A DNA stretch of 40,035 bases from Marinilactibacillus piezotolerans (GTDB lineage Bacteria; Bacillota; Bacilli; Lactobacillales; Carnobacteriaceae_A): contig NZ_FOSJ01000020.1 of the NCBI RefSeq assembly GCF_900114235.1, positions 1 through 40,035 of the forward strand, in the 5' to 3' direction. The notes under the pieces are model-generated. The model did no database searches. It saw only the letters and a list, made by a program, of their open reading frames with translations, and was not told the DNA's origin. This document shows, one piece after another, positions 16,159-24,072 of the stretch. The translations under genes and the position numbers were made by a program. Each line of letters starts with the position of its first letter. The first letter of the stretch is position 1.

Positions 16159-17136
16159 ATGAATAAGCAAAAATTAACAATAATTGGTATTGGTCATGTT
16201 GGTTCTTATGTATTATCAGATATAATGAAATTAGGACTGTTTTCAGAAATTGCATTAATTGATAGCAATGAAAATATATCTAAAGGTGAAGCGTTAGATC
16301 AGCTGCATGCTAATCCTTTTACTTTTATGCCGAATACAAAAGTCTTTTCTGGAACTTATCAAGATTGTGCAGATTCAGATCTTGTTATTGTTTCAGCTGG
16401 TGCCAGTATAGTGCCATCTGAAGAGGAAAAAATGCCGGATCGGGCTTTGCTAGCTGAAAATAGTGCGAAGATCATTAGAGAGATTATGGCAAATATTGTT
16501 GCTCATACAAATAATGCTGTATTAATTTTTATTACCAATCCTGTAGATACAATAGTACATATTGCAGAAAATGAATTTGATTATCCAGCTGGGAAAATTT
16601 TTGGAACAGGAACAATGCTGGATACAGCTAGATTAAAAAGAATATTAGCGGACAAGTACAATATTGATCCTAAAAGTATAACGGCTTATATGATGGGAGA
16701 GCATGGAATGACAGCTTTTCCCGTATTGAGTAGAGCTAACATACAGGGGTTTAAAATGAGTGAGTGGAAGGATCTTTTTGAAAGTACTGAAATTGATCAA
16801 GTTAGTATAAAAAATCAAGTAGTTCAGGCAGCGTATGATGTTTTTAACGGAAAAGGATGGACAAATGCCGGAATTGCTCAAGCGGTCACCACGCTAGTTA
16901 AAGCCGTTATGCTGGACGAAAGAAGTGTTTATCCCGTATCTACTACACTAAGAGGACAGTATGGATATAATGGAAATGTGACTTTGAGTATGCCATGTAT
17001 TATTGGCAGAAATGGAATTGAAAAGCAACTAGAAATCATCTTAGATGAGGAAGAAGAAAAAATGCTGCGTGAATCTGCAGCGTATATTCAAAATATAATG
17101 AGTTCAGTAGGAGCAGGGATAAAGTCTATCTCCTGA
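16159..17136 (+). CDS. L-lactate / L-2-hydroxyisocaproate dehydrogenase family enzyme
   Basis: A 325-residue NAD-dependent 2-hydroxyacid dehydrogenase of the LDH/MDH fold. The nucleotide motif IGIGHVGS (residues 9-16), Asn127 in TNPVDT, Arg158 in LDTARLK and catalytic His182 in GEHG are present. The mobile substrate loop differs from true LDH: IVPSEEEKMPDRALLAEN carries the usual Arg (Arg95) but lacks the QKPGETR pattern and is longer. This resembles L-2-hydroxyisocaproate dehydrogenases, which reduce branched-chain 2-oxo acids, so a larger substrate than pyruvate is likely. The ATG at 16159 has AGGAGG upstream. It is monocistronic. Confidence 0.82.
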   Translation: MNKQKLTIIGIGHVGSYVLSDIMKLGLFSEIALIDSNENISKGEALDQLHANPFTFMPNTKVFSGTYQDCADSDLVIVSAGASIVPSEEEKMPDRALLAENSAKIIREIMANIVAHTNNAVLIFITNPVDTIVHIAENEFDYPAGKIFGTGTMLDTARLKRILADKYNIDPKSITAYMMGEHGMTAFPVLSRANIQGFKMSEWKDLFESTEIDQVSIKNQVVQAAYDVFNGKGWTNAGIAQAVTTLVKAVMLDERSVYPVSTTLRGQYGYNGNVTLSMPCIIGRNGIEKQLEIILDEEEEKMLRESAAYIQNIMSSVGAGIKSIS

Positions 17137-17149
17137 CTATATATATAAG

Positions 17150-17196
17150 AAAAAGCCTTCCATAACAGTAATTAATACGTTATGAGAAGGCTTTGA
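17150..17196. terminator. Bidirectional terminator between dehydrogenase and mvaA
   Basis: AAAGCCTTC-CATAAC (17152-17166) pairs with GTTATG-AGAAGGCTTT (17179-17194), with A-rich and T-containing flanks. It serves the convergent gene pair. Confidence 0.75.
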
Positions 17197-17238
17197 GTCT
17201 ATCTGAAAAAATAAAATAAGTTGATTTTTATTAAAAGT

Positions 17239-18525
17239 CTAAAGTTTACTTAAATAATCTTTTGCGGTCTGCAGGTTCATATGAGGCGCTTTTTTCAGAG
17301 CTTCTGCAATTTTCTCTACTTGTGCGCCTTTTGCACCAGCACTGATTGCCAGTGAACGGGCATGTAATCCCATATGTCCTTTTTGAATTCCGTCAGTGAC
17401 GAGCGCGCGGATAGCTGCGAAATTCTGTGCTAAACCTACAGATACTAGAATGCTTTCCAATCGTTTTGCATCAGGTTCTTGTAAAAGGGTTCTTGAAAGT
17501 TTCGCGGCAGGGTGAATGCTAATTGATCCGCCAACTGTTCCAATAGGTAGAGGTAAGGTTAATGTACCAACTAAATCTCCCTTTTCGTTTGTATGCCACT
17601 TTGATAGAGCACGATATTGACCGGAACGAGCTGCATAAGCATGAATACCTGCTTCGATTGCCCGCCAGTCATTTCCGCTTGCGACAACAACGGCATCTAT
17701 ACCATTCATAATCCCTTTATTATGGGTAACCGCCCGGTAAGGATCTACCCATGCCACTTGAGCAGCTTCTACGATTCTATCGCGTACTTCTTCTCCTGAA
17801 AAATTTGTAGTCTTCAATTTGTAACTGGGGATTGTACAAGTAGCAGTTGCTGTACATTCGGTGGCGTAGTTAGATAAAATACGCAATAATGCTGTTCCAC
17901 CAGTTAACTCTTCGATGTAAGGAGCGATGCCTTCCATCATGGTATTCACAATATTGGCACCCATTGCTTCTTGCGTATCAATGTGTAAATGGACCACCAA
18001 AAAGGATGGGATATTTTCAGATGTATCTGATTCTAGAAGACGAACAGAAAGGTCCTTAGCACCACCACCACGTTTTACTATGGAAGGATGGGCTTCGTTT
18101 GCCTGGTCCAGAATTTCTTGCCTGGAATTTTTAATTTTTTTGATAGCAGTTGAAGGGTCAGCGACGTCTTTTAAGGTTACTTGTCCAATCATCATCCGTT
18201 CAGAGACTACTGTGGTAAATCCGCCAGCAGATCCAATGATTTTGGCAGCGAAACTTGCTGCCGCAATGACAGAGGGTTCTTCAATAGCCATCGGCACCAC
18301 TGTCTCTTGATTATCAATTAGAAAATTCATCGCCACACCCAATGGTAAAGAATAATTTCCGATATAATTCTCGATCATATGCTCACCGATGTCTTGGCCT
18401 AAATCACCACCTTCGTTTTTTAAGTTGTCAGCTTGTAATTCGGTTAATAATTCTGCTTTAACCAGAGCATCGATTTTTTCTGTGTATGTTTTTTTATAAA
18501 ACTTAGCTAAATATTCTGTATTCAT
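17239..18525 (-). CDS. mvaA: Hydroxymethylglutaryl-CoA reductase, class II (degradative-type fold)
   Basis: A 428-residue HMG-CoA reductase that forms mevalonate from HMG-CoA. Class II features are visible: Glu83 in MAIEEPSVIAAAS, catalytic Lys in THNKGIMNGIDA (about 267), Asp in the DAVVVASGNDWRAIEAG region and the C-terminal His in HMGLHARSLA (about 380). The length is that of stand-alone bacterial enzymes, without a fused thiolase. The ATG at 18525 follows AGAGGAAA. It sits alone, 7 kb from mvaS and the thiolase and on the opposite strand. Confidence 0.94.
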   Translation of the reverse strand: MNTEYLAKFYKKTYTEKIDALVKAELLTELQADNLKNEGGDLGQDIGEHMIENYIGNYSLPLGVAMNFLIDNQETVVPMAIEEPSVIAAASFAAKIIGSAGGFTTVVSERMMIGQVTLKDVADPSTAIKKIKNSRQEILDQANEAHPSIVKRGGGAKDLSVRLLESDTSENIPSFLVVHLHIDTQEAMGANIVNTMMEGIAPYIEELTGGTALLRILSNYATECTATATCTIPSYKLKTTNFSGEEVRDRIVEAAQVAWVDPYRAVTHNKGIMNGIDAVVVASGNDWRAIEAGIHAYAARSGQYRALSKWHTNEKGDLVGTLTLPLPIGTVGGSISIHPAAKLSRTLLQEPDAKRLESILVSVGLAQNFAAIRALVTDGIQKGHMGLHARSLAISAGAKGAQVEKIAEALKKAPHMNLQTAKDYLSKL

Positions 18526-18604
18526 TCCTGATTTCCTCTCTTGGTATTCCTAACTATATTATGAAGGACTAGAATGAAAAAAGGAAGCTAAAACCTGAAT
18601 CGAC

Positions 18605-18633
18605 TTGACAACGCTTAGAAAAATAAGGATAAT
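18605..18633 (+). promoter_or_regulatory. tRNA-Val promoter
   Basis: A consensus TTGACA (18605-18610), 17-bp spacer, GATAAT (18628-18633), 14 bp before the mature tRNA 5' end. Confidence 0.8.
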
Positions 18634-18647
18634 AGTAAAAGTGTTAA

Positions 18648-18720
18648 GGTTCCTTAGCTCAGTTGGGAGAGCACTACCTCGACAAGGTAGGGGTCGCTGG
18701 TTCGAGCCCAGTAGGAACCA
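18648..18720 (+). tRNA. tRNA-Val (anticodon GAC)
   Basis: A 73-nt cloverleaf: acceptor GGTTCCT / AGGAACC with discriminator A, D-arm GCTC / GAGC, anticodon stem CTACC / GGTAG with loop TCGACAA, and T-arm GCTGG / CCAGT around TTCGAGC. No CCA is encoded. The loop centres on GAC, giving valine. Position 33 is C instead of the nearly universal U, which is unusual. The 3' half from the anticodon loop onwards is the 39-bp attachment core and is repeated at 25452, so the gene is the insertion site of the element to its right and its 3' part probably came from that element. Confidence 0.9.
18677..18715 (+). repeat. Attachment core repeat, tRNA side (attL)
   Basis: A 39-bp sequence from CCTCGACAAGG to CCCAGTAGG inside tRNA-Val, identical to 25452-25490. 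Together they bound the integrated element. Confidence 0.9.
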
Positions 18721-18728
18721 TTGATATG

Positions 18729-18754
18729 ACAGGCTTTTACAGCCTGTTTTTTTA
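18729..18754 (+). terminator. Terminator downstream of tRNA-Val
   Basis: ACAGGCT (18729-18735), loop TTTAC, AGCCTGT (18741-18747) and a run of T. It lies within the element and so replaces the tRNA's original terminator. Confidence 0.8.
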
Positions 18755-18767
18755 TTTCTCTATTTTC

Positions 18768-18790
18768 CGATGACGAATCAGTGACGAGTT
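18768..18790 (+). repeat. Integrase arm-type direct repeat, left copy
   Basis: The 23-bp stretch CGATGACGA...GTGACGAGTT matches 25331-25353 at all but about four positions and in the same orientation. Each copy contains two spaced TGACGA units. Position just inside each attachment core suggests arm-type binding sites for the integrase N-terminal domain. Confidence 0.55.
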
Positions 18791-19853
18791 AGTCATCGAT
18801 AAAATTCGAGAATAATTCAGACGTCTGTTTTTGTGCAATATCAGAATGATGAACGTATCGATCCAGTGTCATTCGAACGTCAGCATGTCCTAATCGTTGT
18901 TGTGTCGCTTTCACGTCTTTCGTGACTTGTAAAAACAAGGTTCCGTGTGTGTGCCTTAAATCGTGAAATCTGATTAATTTCAGGTCAGCTTGCTTGCAGA
19001 TGATTTGCATCGTTCTTCGGATGTTCCTAGGGTCAATATATGTGCCAGCTTCGGACGTACAGACGATATCGGTTTTGAACACTTGATTTTTCTTATGTTT
19101 TTTCAGTATACTAATTTGGGAATTAGTTAAATAGATAGTGCGTTCAGAGGAATCCGTTTTAAGGGTTCCTCTTTTTTTCGTCATCCGATCTAAATTGTAT
19201 CTTACATAAATTTCTTGTTTATCAAAGTCGATATCTGACCAATGAAGGGCTAATATTTCGCCTTGTCTCAATCCTGTATTCAATGCAAGCCAGAACACTA
19301 TATAAGCGTTAAACGCTTTAGAATGCTCTAAAAATCGCTTCATTTCGTCTTTATTCCAGATACTTGTTTTTTGGTATCTGACACGTGGTTTTTCTACGTT
19401 GATCATCGGGTTTTTCTTGATTTCATCCCACTTAATGAAAAGCTTGAAAACTTTATTCATCAAATTGTGAAGACGACTGATCGTCGATGATGAAAGCGAT
19501 TCTTCTTTTTCTGTCCAGAGTTTTTGGACTTCATACGACTTGATTGAGACGATTTTTCTATGACCGAAAACAGGGCTGATATGCTTATTATAATAGAGTT
19601 TTTCGATGTGGATAGTCGTAGGCTTCATCTTCTTTGGTGCGATCAATTTGAAGTAGATTTCAGCGCATTCATCAAAAGTCTTATCGGTTTCTTTGAAGTA
19701 AGATCCCGAATAGATCTGATGTTTGAACTCGACTTCATCTTGTTCGGCTCTTTTTTTGTGTTTGTGCCAACTTCCTGTTGCTCTTTGATTATTAATATAG
19801 ACATTTGCTCTGTATCTTTTTCCTGATTTTACGGTTTTTTGTTCTATTGACAT
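18789..19853 (-). CDS. Tyrosine recombinase / integrase of the tRNA-Val element
   Basis: A 354-residue integrase. Residues 1-60 form an AP2-like arm-binding domain (SGKRYRANVYINNQRATGSW). Residues about 62-150 form a SAM-like core-binding domain. The catalytic domain follows, with Arg in NTGLRQGEILALHW, the HDLRHTHGT box, LGHADVRMT and the nucleophile Tyr in LDRYVHHS. It catalyses recombination between the element's attP and tRNA-Val. An in-frame upstream extension exists, but ATG 19853 follows AGAAAGGAAG and starts MSIEQKTVKSGKRYR as related integrases do. The stop lies 74 bp from the attachment core, the usual layout for tRNA-inserted elements. Confidence 0.93.
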   Translation of the reverse strand: MSIEQKTVKSGKRYRANVYINNQRATGSWHKHKKRAEQDEVEFKHQIYSGSYFKETDKTFDECAEIYFKLIAPKKMKPTTIHIEKLYYNKHISPVFGHRKIVSIKSYEVQKLWTEKEESLSSSTISRLHNLMNKVFKLFIKWDEIKKNPMINVEKPRVRYQKTSIWNKDEMKRFLEHSKAFNAYIVFWLALNTGLRQGEILALHWSDIDFDKQEIYVRYNLDRMTKKRGTLKTDSSERTIYLTNSQISILKKHKKNQVFKTDIVCTSEAGTYIDPRNIRRTMQIICKQADLKLIRFHDLRHTHGTLFLQVTKDVKATQQRLGHADVRMTLDRYVHHSDIAQKQTSELFSNFIDD

Positions 19854-19939
19854 TTTTTGTTCTTCCTTTCTGTTTGAGCAAAAAGAAAAAACAATCATAC
19901 ATACAAATTGAGTATATATGATTGCTCTATTCAGTTCAA

Positions 19940-20242
19940 TCAATCGTTGGGTTGCTCGTTGATCCATTCATTTAAAAAAGAACGAGTTTGACTGACTGGA
20001 AACAGCCATTTTCTACCCACTTTTCTTCGGATTTTTTCGAATCGGGGATCATGGAAAAATCTGATTTCGATAAATCCTTTTGACATTCCTGTAATTTCCT
20101 GTAAATCTTCCATTGTATAGAAAAGCTTGTTATTGTCGATGTTTGATAGATGTTGTTGGATGTTTTCTAAGATGATTGTTTCGATTTGATCGTGATCGAT
20201 TTCGATATTGATCAGTTGTTTTTCTGTTTGCATAATTTTCAT
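19940..20242 (-). CDS. Excisionase-like helix-turn-helix protein
   Basis: A 100-residue protein with an N-terminal acidic helix and a C-terminal winged-helix-like region YTMEDLQEITGMSKGFIEIR, followed by KIRRKVGRKWLFPVSQTRSF, the pattern of element-borne Xis/AlpA-type DNA-binding proteins. It lies directly upstream of the integrase gene on the same strand. Its ATG overlaps the previous stop as ATGA, supporting the 20242 start by translational coupling. A second ATG at 20233 is an alternative. Its role as directionality factor is inferred from size, fold and position. Confidence 0.65.
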   Translation of the reverse strand: MKIMQTEKQLINIEIDHDQIETIILENIQQHLSNIDNNKLFYTMEDLQEITGMSKGFIEIRFFHDPRFEKIRRKVGRKWLFPVSQTRSFLNEWINEQPND

Positions 20243-20832
20243 TTTCCTTTCTTTTTAAAATGATTATATTTTTTATCGATGTAGCCAGCTTCGTTATCGG
20301 CAGGAGCGTGATAATGTGCAGACTTTGCCCAATCGTCACCATCGCAAAACGCATCACATTCGTTTTTTTCGACGAAAAGGGTGTATCGAACGTGCTTCAT
20401 GACCGTTATCAAAAACTCTTGTAAATCGTCTTCGAAATCGGGTCTAGTAGGATAATAAGATCCGTTTGGCAATGCTGTCTTGATTTGGTAAGCCATATAT
20501 TCGCCGTTAATTCGATTCAACACATATGTTAAAAATTGAAATGTTTCGGGGTCAATTTTTTCTTTTGAGCCATTAAGCGCATTCCGCGCCATATAAAAAC
20601 TGTACATGATTGAAGAAAAATTCGAATATAATTCTCTCGGATCACTTACACCCAAAATAAAGTTTTTACGTTCTTCTTCCATTTTTTTGGCGAATGAAAA
20701 CATTGTTCTCATCCAAACTCTCACTTCATCAGTATTTTGAAAAACTCTCGGTTTTTGTTTTTTCCTAGTTCTAGGTTTTGTGATGCTTCTGATAGTCTGT
20801 TGTTGATTTTGTTCGGCTTTTTTATATAACAT
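20239..20832 (-). CDS. Unrecognised protein of the tRNA-Val element
   Basis: A 197-residue soluble protein. The basic N-terminus (TKPRTRKKQKPRV) is followed by a helical middle and an acidic/aromatic end DGDDWAKSAHYHAPADNEAG. No membrane segment or known motif is recognised. The stop overlaps the start of the xis-like gene. A weak upstream site (AAGTAGG) precedes the ATG. The basic N-terminal tail could bind nucleic acid, but that is conjecture. Confidence 0.6.
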   Translation of the reverse strand: MLYKKAEQNQQQTIRSITKPRTRKKQKPRVFQNTDEVRVWMRTMFSFAKKMEEERKNFILGVSDPRELYSNFSSIMYSFYMARNALNGSKEKIDPETFQFLTYVLNRINGEYMAYQIKTALPNGSYYPTRPDFEDDLQEFLITVMKHVRYTLFVEKNECDAFCDGDDWAKSAHYHAPADNEAGYIDKKYNHFKKKGK

Positions 20833-20850
20833 ATGGAAACCTACTTTCGT

Positions 20851-21210
20851 TTAAATATATTTGCTAAATAGTGGATTCGTTGCTGTCTTCGAGAAATGAT
20901 CATCTTTCAAGTCTTCTTTTAAGCGATGAACTTTCTGCATTACTTCAAAAATTGCGAGCGCAAAAGGTAGTTGATCAAATTCTGCAAAAGCTAAATGATT
21001 TTCGATCCATTTGATGTGTCCGTCAGAATCTGTGATCAGATAATCGGCTGGATCGCTTTTATAGAAGGCGACATCTGAATACAGATCATTGATCAATTTC
21101 ATTTTTTGATCCTGTGACTCATATTTTTCGGGATGTTTTGCTAGATCCTCCAATTTGTTGTTCATTAAATGAATCGCCTGTTCTCTGATTGATACTTGTT
21201 TTTTTGACAT
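20851..21210 (-). CDS. Unrecognised small protein of the tRNA-Val element
   Basis: A 119-residue, charged, largely helical protein beginning MSKKQVSIREQAIHLMNNKL. No membrane segment or known motif is visible. The open frame extends upstream into the initiator gene, but ATG 21210, 20 bp after that gene's stop and behind AGAGGAAAA, is the likely start. It lies between the broken initiator gene and the next unrecognised gene in one operon. Confidence 0.55.
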   Translation of the reverse strand: MSKKQVSIREQAIHLMNNKLEDLAKHPEKYESQDQKMKLINDLYSDVAFYKSDPADYLITDSDGHIKWIENHLAFAEFDQLPFALAIFEVMQKVHRLKEDLKDDHFSKTATNPLFSKYI

Positions 21211-21229
21211 AATGATCACTTTTCCTCTC

Positions 21230-22400
21230 TTATTTTGCCCACGGTTTGCCTTCAATTTGGTAAAGTTTTCTGTATTTATTAACCCAAAAAATGTGATCAT
21301 TGTTCGGCTCAAATTCGGATCTGAATGTTTCGAGTAAATATTCGATCAATTCTTTATCGGTACCATCGCCAAAAAGATGATTTACTTTGTAAAGTGCTGG
21401 AAATAATCCGCTATTTTGAATTAAATAATCAATCGTCTGGTTGAGTAGGCTGTTTCTTGAGTTCGGAGTTTGAAAACTGAAACTCTTTTTATCCAGTAAA
21501 TCGATCATTTTTTTTGTTTCTGGTGTGGGGCGATTAACATCGCCCTTTTTTGACGGTTTGGTGTAATAAATACCATATTTATCTAGAATAGAACTAACGA
21601 TGACGTCTTTCAGCTCTGTTTCAGATTGACATTTTTTAATCACATCAGTTAATTGGTGGGCATATTGCCCTTTATATTCTGCTTCAAACCTGACCCAGTC
21701 GTCTAATTCTTTGGCTTCTTCTCGTAAATGCCCCATATTTTTTTAAGCTCCTTGTTCAGCTTTTTTGTCATAAATCCTTAAAATGGCGTTGTTATTTTCT
21801 GATCTTTTTCCGACATATAGTGTTTGAGCATTAAAATCTTTGCTGACATCTCTAATAGATGATTGATTCTTTTTGAATTTTTGCTGTTTTTTGACTTTAG
21901 ACATGATTATATCGAAACTCCGTTCTGCCACTTTCTAAAGATCGATGGATTTTAGCAATATCGACATTTTCATTTTTAAAGTCGACAGCCATATCTATTC
22001 TAGATAGTCTGAATGAGTATTCATCATCAGAAATCATCTGGAAAAACGTATGCAGATGAATCTTTTCATTGAAAATGGTCTCATAGTTTTTTCGATATTC
22101 TGCCCATGCATACGCTGAAAAGTAAATTGAAATCCCCATTTTGATGTATGTCGGATGATAAGCGATTCTGAAATAGAATGGAGAATTTTGCAATTCATAT
22201 CCAAAGATGTAGCTTTTCAGAATACCTCCATCAGACTCAGCAATTGGATAGTTCGGGAAAACTGTCAATAGCTTTGATTTGATCAAAAACGTATTGATCA
22301 GATTATCAGCAATATGTTCATCCCATTCTTCAAATTCAAAATTTAAATCGGTCGGTTGTAAAATGATTGTGAATTGATCAATGTCTGGCGTTACTGACAT
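21230..22400 (-). pseudogene. Rep_trans / MobT-type replication initiator-relaxase, broken
   Basis: Three consecutive open pieces make up one Tn916-Orf20/pT181-Rep-like protein. Piece one (22400-21897) starts MSVTPDIDQFTIILQPTDLN and includes the RLSRIDMAVDFKN motif of the family. The second frame continues from about 21904 with SKVKKQQKF to LRIYDKKAEQGA. An in-frame TAA at 21743-21745 interrupts it. Translation could resume at ATG 21736 with LDDWVRFEAEYKGQYAHQLT to the end at 21230. Piece one joins piece two through a +1 shift at GTC-TAA. A working product needs both a frameshift and readthrough, so decay is most likely. Re-initiated separate polypeptides are a less likely alternative. ATG 22400 sits 9 bases after GAAAGG. 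Confidence 0.75.
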
Positions 22401-22409
22401 GGCTGTCAT

Positions 22410-22620
22410 CCTTTCAAAAACGTTGAACAACGTTTTTATTGATTGTTTTTCGGTTAAAACGTTGCTGTAGCAACGTTTTTGGCGTATGGAACATCGGTTT
22501 TTCTTGTGGGTGGAACTCCCCTTATTAGAAGTAGGGGAGTTCAAGAGCAGAGAACTGGCGGGCTACGCCCGCTAGGCAATCTGATCGGGCTACGCCCGAT
22601 CAGACCACTTCGTTTTGCCC
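22410..22620. other. Candidate oriT / replication origin: cluster of inverted repeats
   Basis: Between the initiator gene and the FtsK-like gene lie five inverted repeats. They are AAAAACGTTG-AA-CAACGTTTTT (22416-22437); AAAACGTTGCT and AGCAACGTTTT (22456-22479); GAACTCCCCT and AGGGGAGTTC (22513-22542); GCGGGC-TAC-GCCCGC (22558-22572); and CTGATCGGGC with GCCCGATCAG around TAC (22581-22603). The last two share GGGCTACGCCC. In Tn916 and ICEBs1 relatives the origin of transfer lies beside the MobT/NicK gene, so this is the best origin candidate. The AAAACGTTG half site recurs at 25393-25401 near the right attachment site. Confidence 0.6.
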
Positions 22621-22629
22621 TGATCAGTT

Positions 22630-24015
22630 CTACAGCTCAGAGTTCAGAGCTTGCTGATCAGAGCTGTTCTTCTGCCACAACAGAGCTGGATCATTCGATC
22701 CGCCATCAAAAGCATCAATAAACTTCAAATAAGGAAAACTGAACAATTTAGGCTTTGACATGGTGTCATCCAAATAGACCCCTTGACCTTTCCCGAATCT
22801 AAAAATTGGCACATCCGAACTTGACTCGAATGCTGTCGAATAAGTTGTCGTTGTCGCGTTTCCCAAAACAATCTTCAACAATAAATTTGAGCGAATTGCT
22901 GTCGGTAGCGTTGTCGCATCAGACTTTTGCATAATTAAGAGTAAGAAAACGCCTGCACCTGCGCCACGTTGAACAACAGCTGTCAGATGTCCTAAGACCT
23001 GTTTCTTTTCTTTTGACTCAAGTACGTTGATAAAAGATGAAAACTCGTCAAATACTAGAAAAATAGGCTCTAACTTCACGTCTCTATAATCGCCAGTCAT
23101 TCGAGTTGCTGTCGCTTTTTCCATTTCTTTTTCACGTTCAATTAAACGTTGATAAACCTGTTCAATTAATTTAATTAATTCTTCTGTTGTTACTGCTGTT
23201 TTTTTAGGATCGACCCAATTACCGATTTTTCGAAGCTGATCATTTTTCGGATCTGCAAAATACAAATGATAAGTAGTTGATTTATTGATCATTTGTAACA
23301 ATAAGCCTATTAAACCGTACGTTTTCCCCGTTCTAGTTGCTCCCACGAGTAAAATATGCTTCAAATCAGCGGATAAACGTCCATCAAATCGAATCTGATA
23401 TTGATTTGTAGTTTGATTCGACCAATCGAGAAAGCTAGACAACTCGGTAAAAACATCTTGATTTTGTGAGTCTGTCGCATAAAAATCGAAAATGAACCAA
23501 TCGCCATCATCCGATTGATAAACAGTTTCAACTTTGAAACCTTTCAAAGCAGGGGTAAACGTTGCTTTTTCCAATTTCTCGTGAAATTCGACTGAATCAC
23601 GAATGATCAATCGACCAGTATTCAATTGTTTATCATCAAATTTGATTTTGATTTTAGGAAGTCGAACTACTTTTTCAGTTACGTTTTGGTCATCTGAATA
23701 GCTAGCCAAAATCAATTCTTTTCGGATTTTCAAGATCAGAAAGTATGATTTGATTGATTCTTTTCCCTTCCAAATCCGATTTCGAATTGACCAGATTGTT
23801 GAAAAAATCAATAAAGAAAGTAGCAACAGAACTACAGACATTTGAATAGCTAACGTTGGATCAAATTGATAATCTAAATTTAAATCGGTCAAAAGATTAT
23901 TGAAAATTGGTGTAGCCACTTTTAAAATAATTACGACCGTCAAAGTTAAAGCGATCCAAATAGAAAAATAAATTCCATTTAACTTTCTTTGCGTCATTCT
24001 CAAAATCTTTTCCAC
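22630..24015 (-). CDS. FtsK/SpoIIIE-family DNA-translocating coupling protein
   Basis: A 461-residue protein with two N-terminal membrane helices (about residues 18-38 and 57-76), then a FtsK-like ATPase domain: Walker A GATRTGKT (225-232), Walker B EPIFLVFDEFSS (about 316-327) and the arginine/sensor region AVVQRGAGAGVFLLLIMQK. This is the Tn916 Orf21/TcpA type that brings relaxase-bound DNA to a mating channel. No channel genes are present in the element. The start is uncertain within 18 bases: GTG 24015 overlaps the AAAGGTGG site, while TTG 24003 and ATG 23997 are better spaced. The reading frame is intact, unlike its partner initiator. Confidence 0.88.
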   Translation of the reverse strand: MEKILRMTQRKLNGIYFSIWIALTLTVVIILKVATPIFNNLLTDLNLDYQFDPTLAIQMSVVLLLLSLLIFSTIWSIRNRIWKGKESIKSYFLILKIRKELILASYSDDQNVTEKVVRLPKIKIKFDDKQLNTGRLIIRDSVEFHEKLEKATFTPALKGFKVETVYQSDDGDWFIFDFYATDSQNQDVFTELSSFLDWSNQTTNQYQIRFDGRLSADLKHILLVGATRTGKTYGLIGLLLQMINKSTTYHLYFADPKNDQLRKIGNWVDPKKTAVTTEELIKLIEQVYQRLIEREKEMEKATATRMTGDYRDVKLEPIFLVFDEFSSFINVLESKEKKQVLGHLTAVVQRGAGAGVFLLLIMQKSDATTLPTAIRSNLLLKIVLGNATTTTYSTAFESSSDVPIFRFGKGQGVYLDDTMSKPKLFSFPYLKFIDAFDGGSNDPALLWQKNSSDQQALNSEL

Positions 24016-24072
24016 CTTTCTAAAAAAATCTGTGAAGTAGAGAATAAATCATCCCTACTTCACAAAATATTT

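Noticed and set aside
18768-18800. CRISPR-like repeats near the element ends (TGACGA units)
   Set aside because: Only two units per site, irregular spacing and no spacer array. Arm-type integrase sites explain them.
22479-22721. + strand open frame across the inverted-repeat cluster
   Set aside because: It arises from the palindromic repeats and the reverse of the FtsK gene. No ribosome site.
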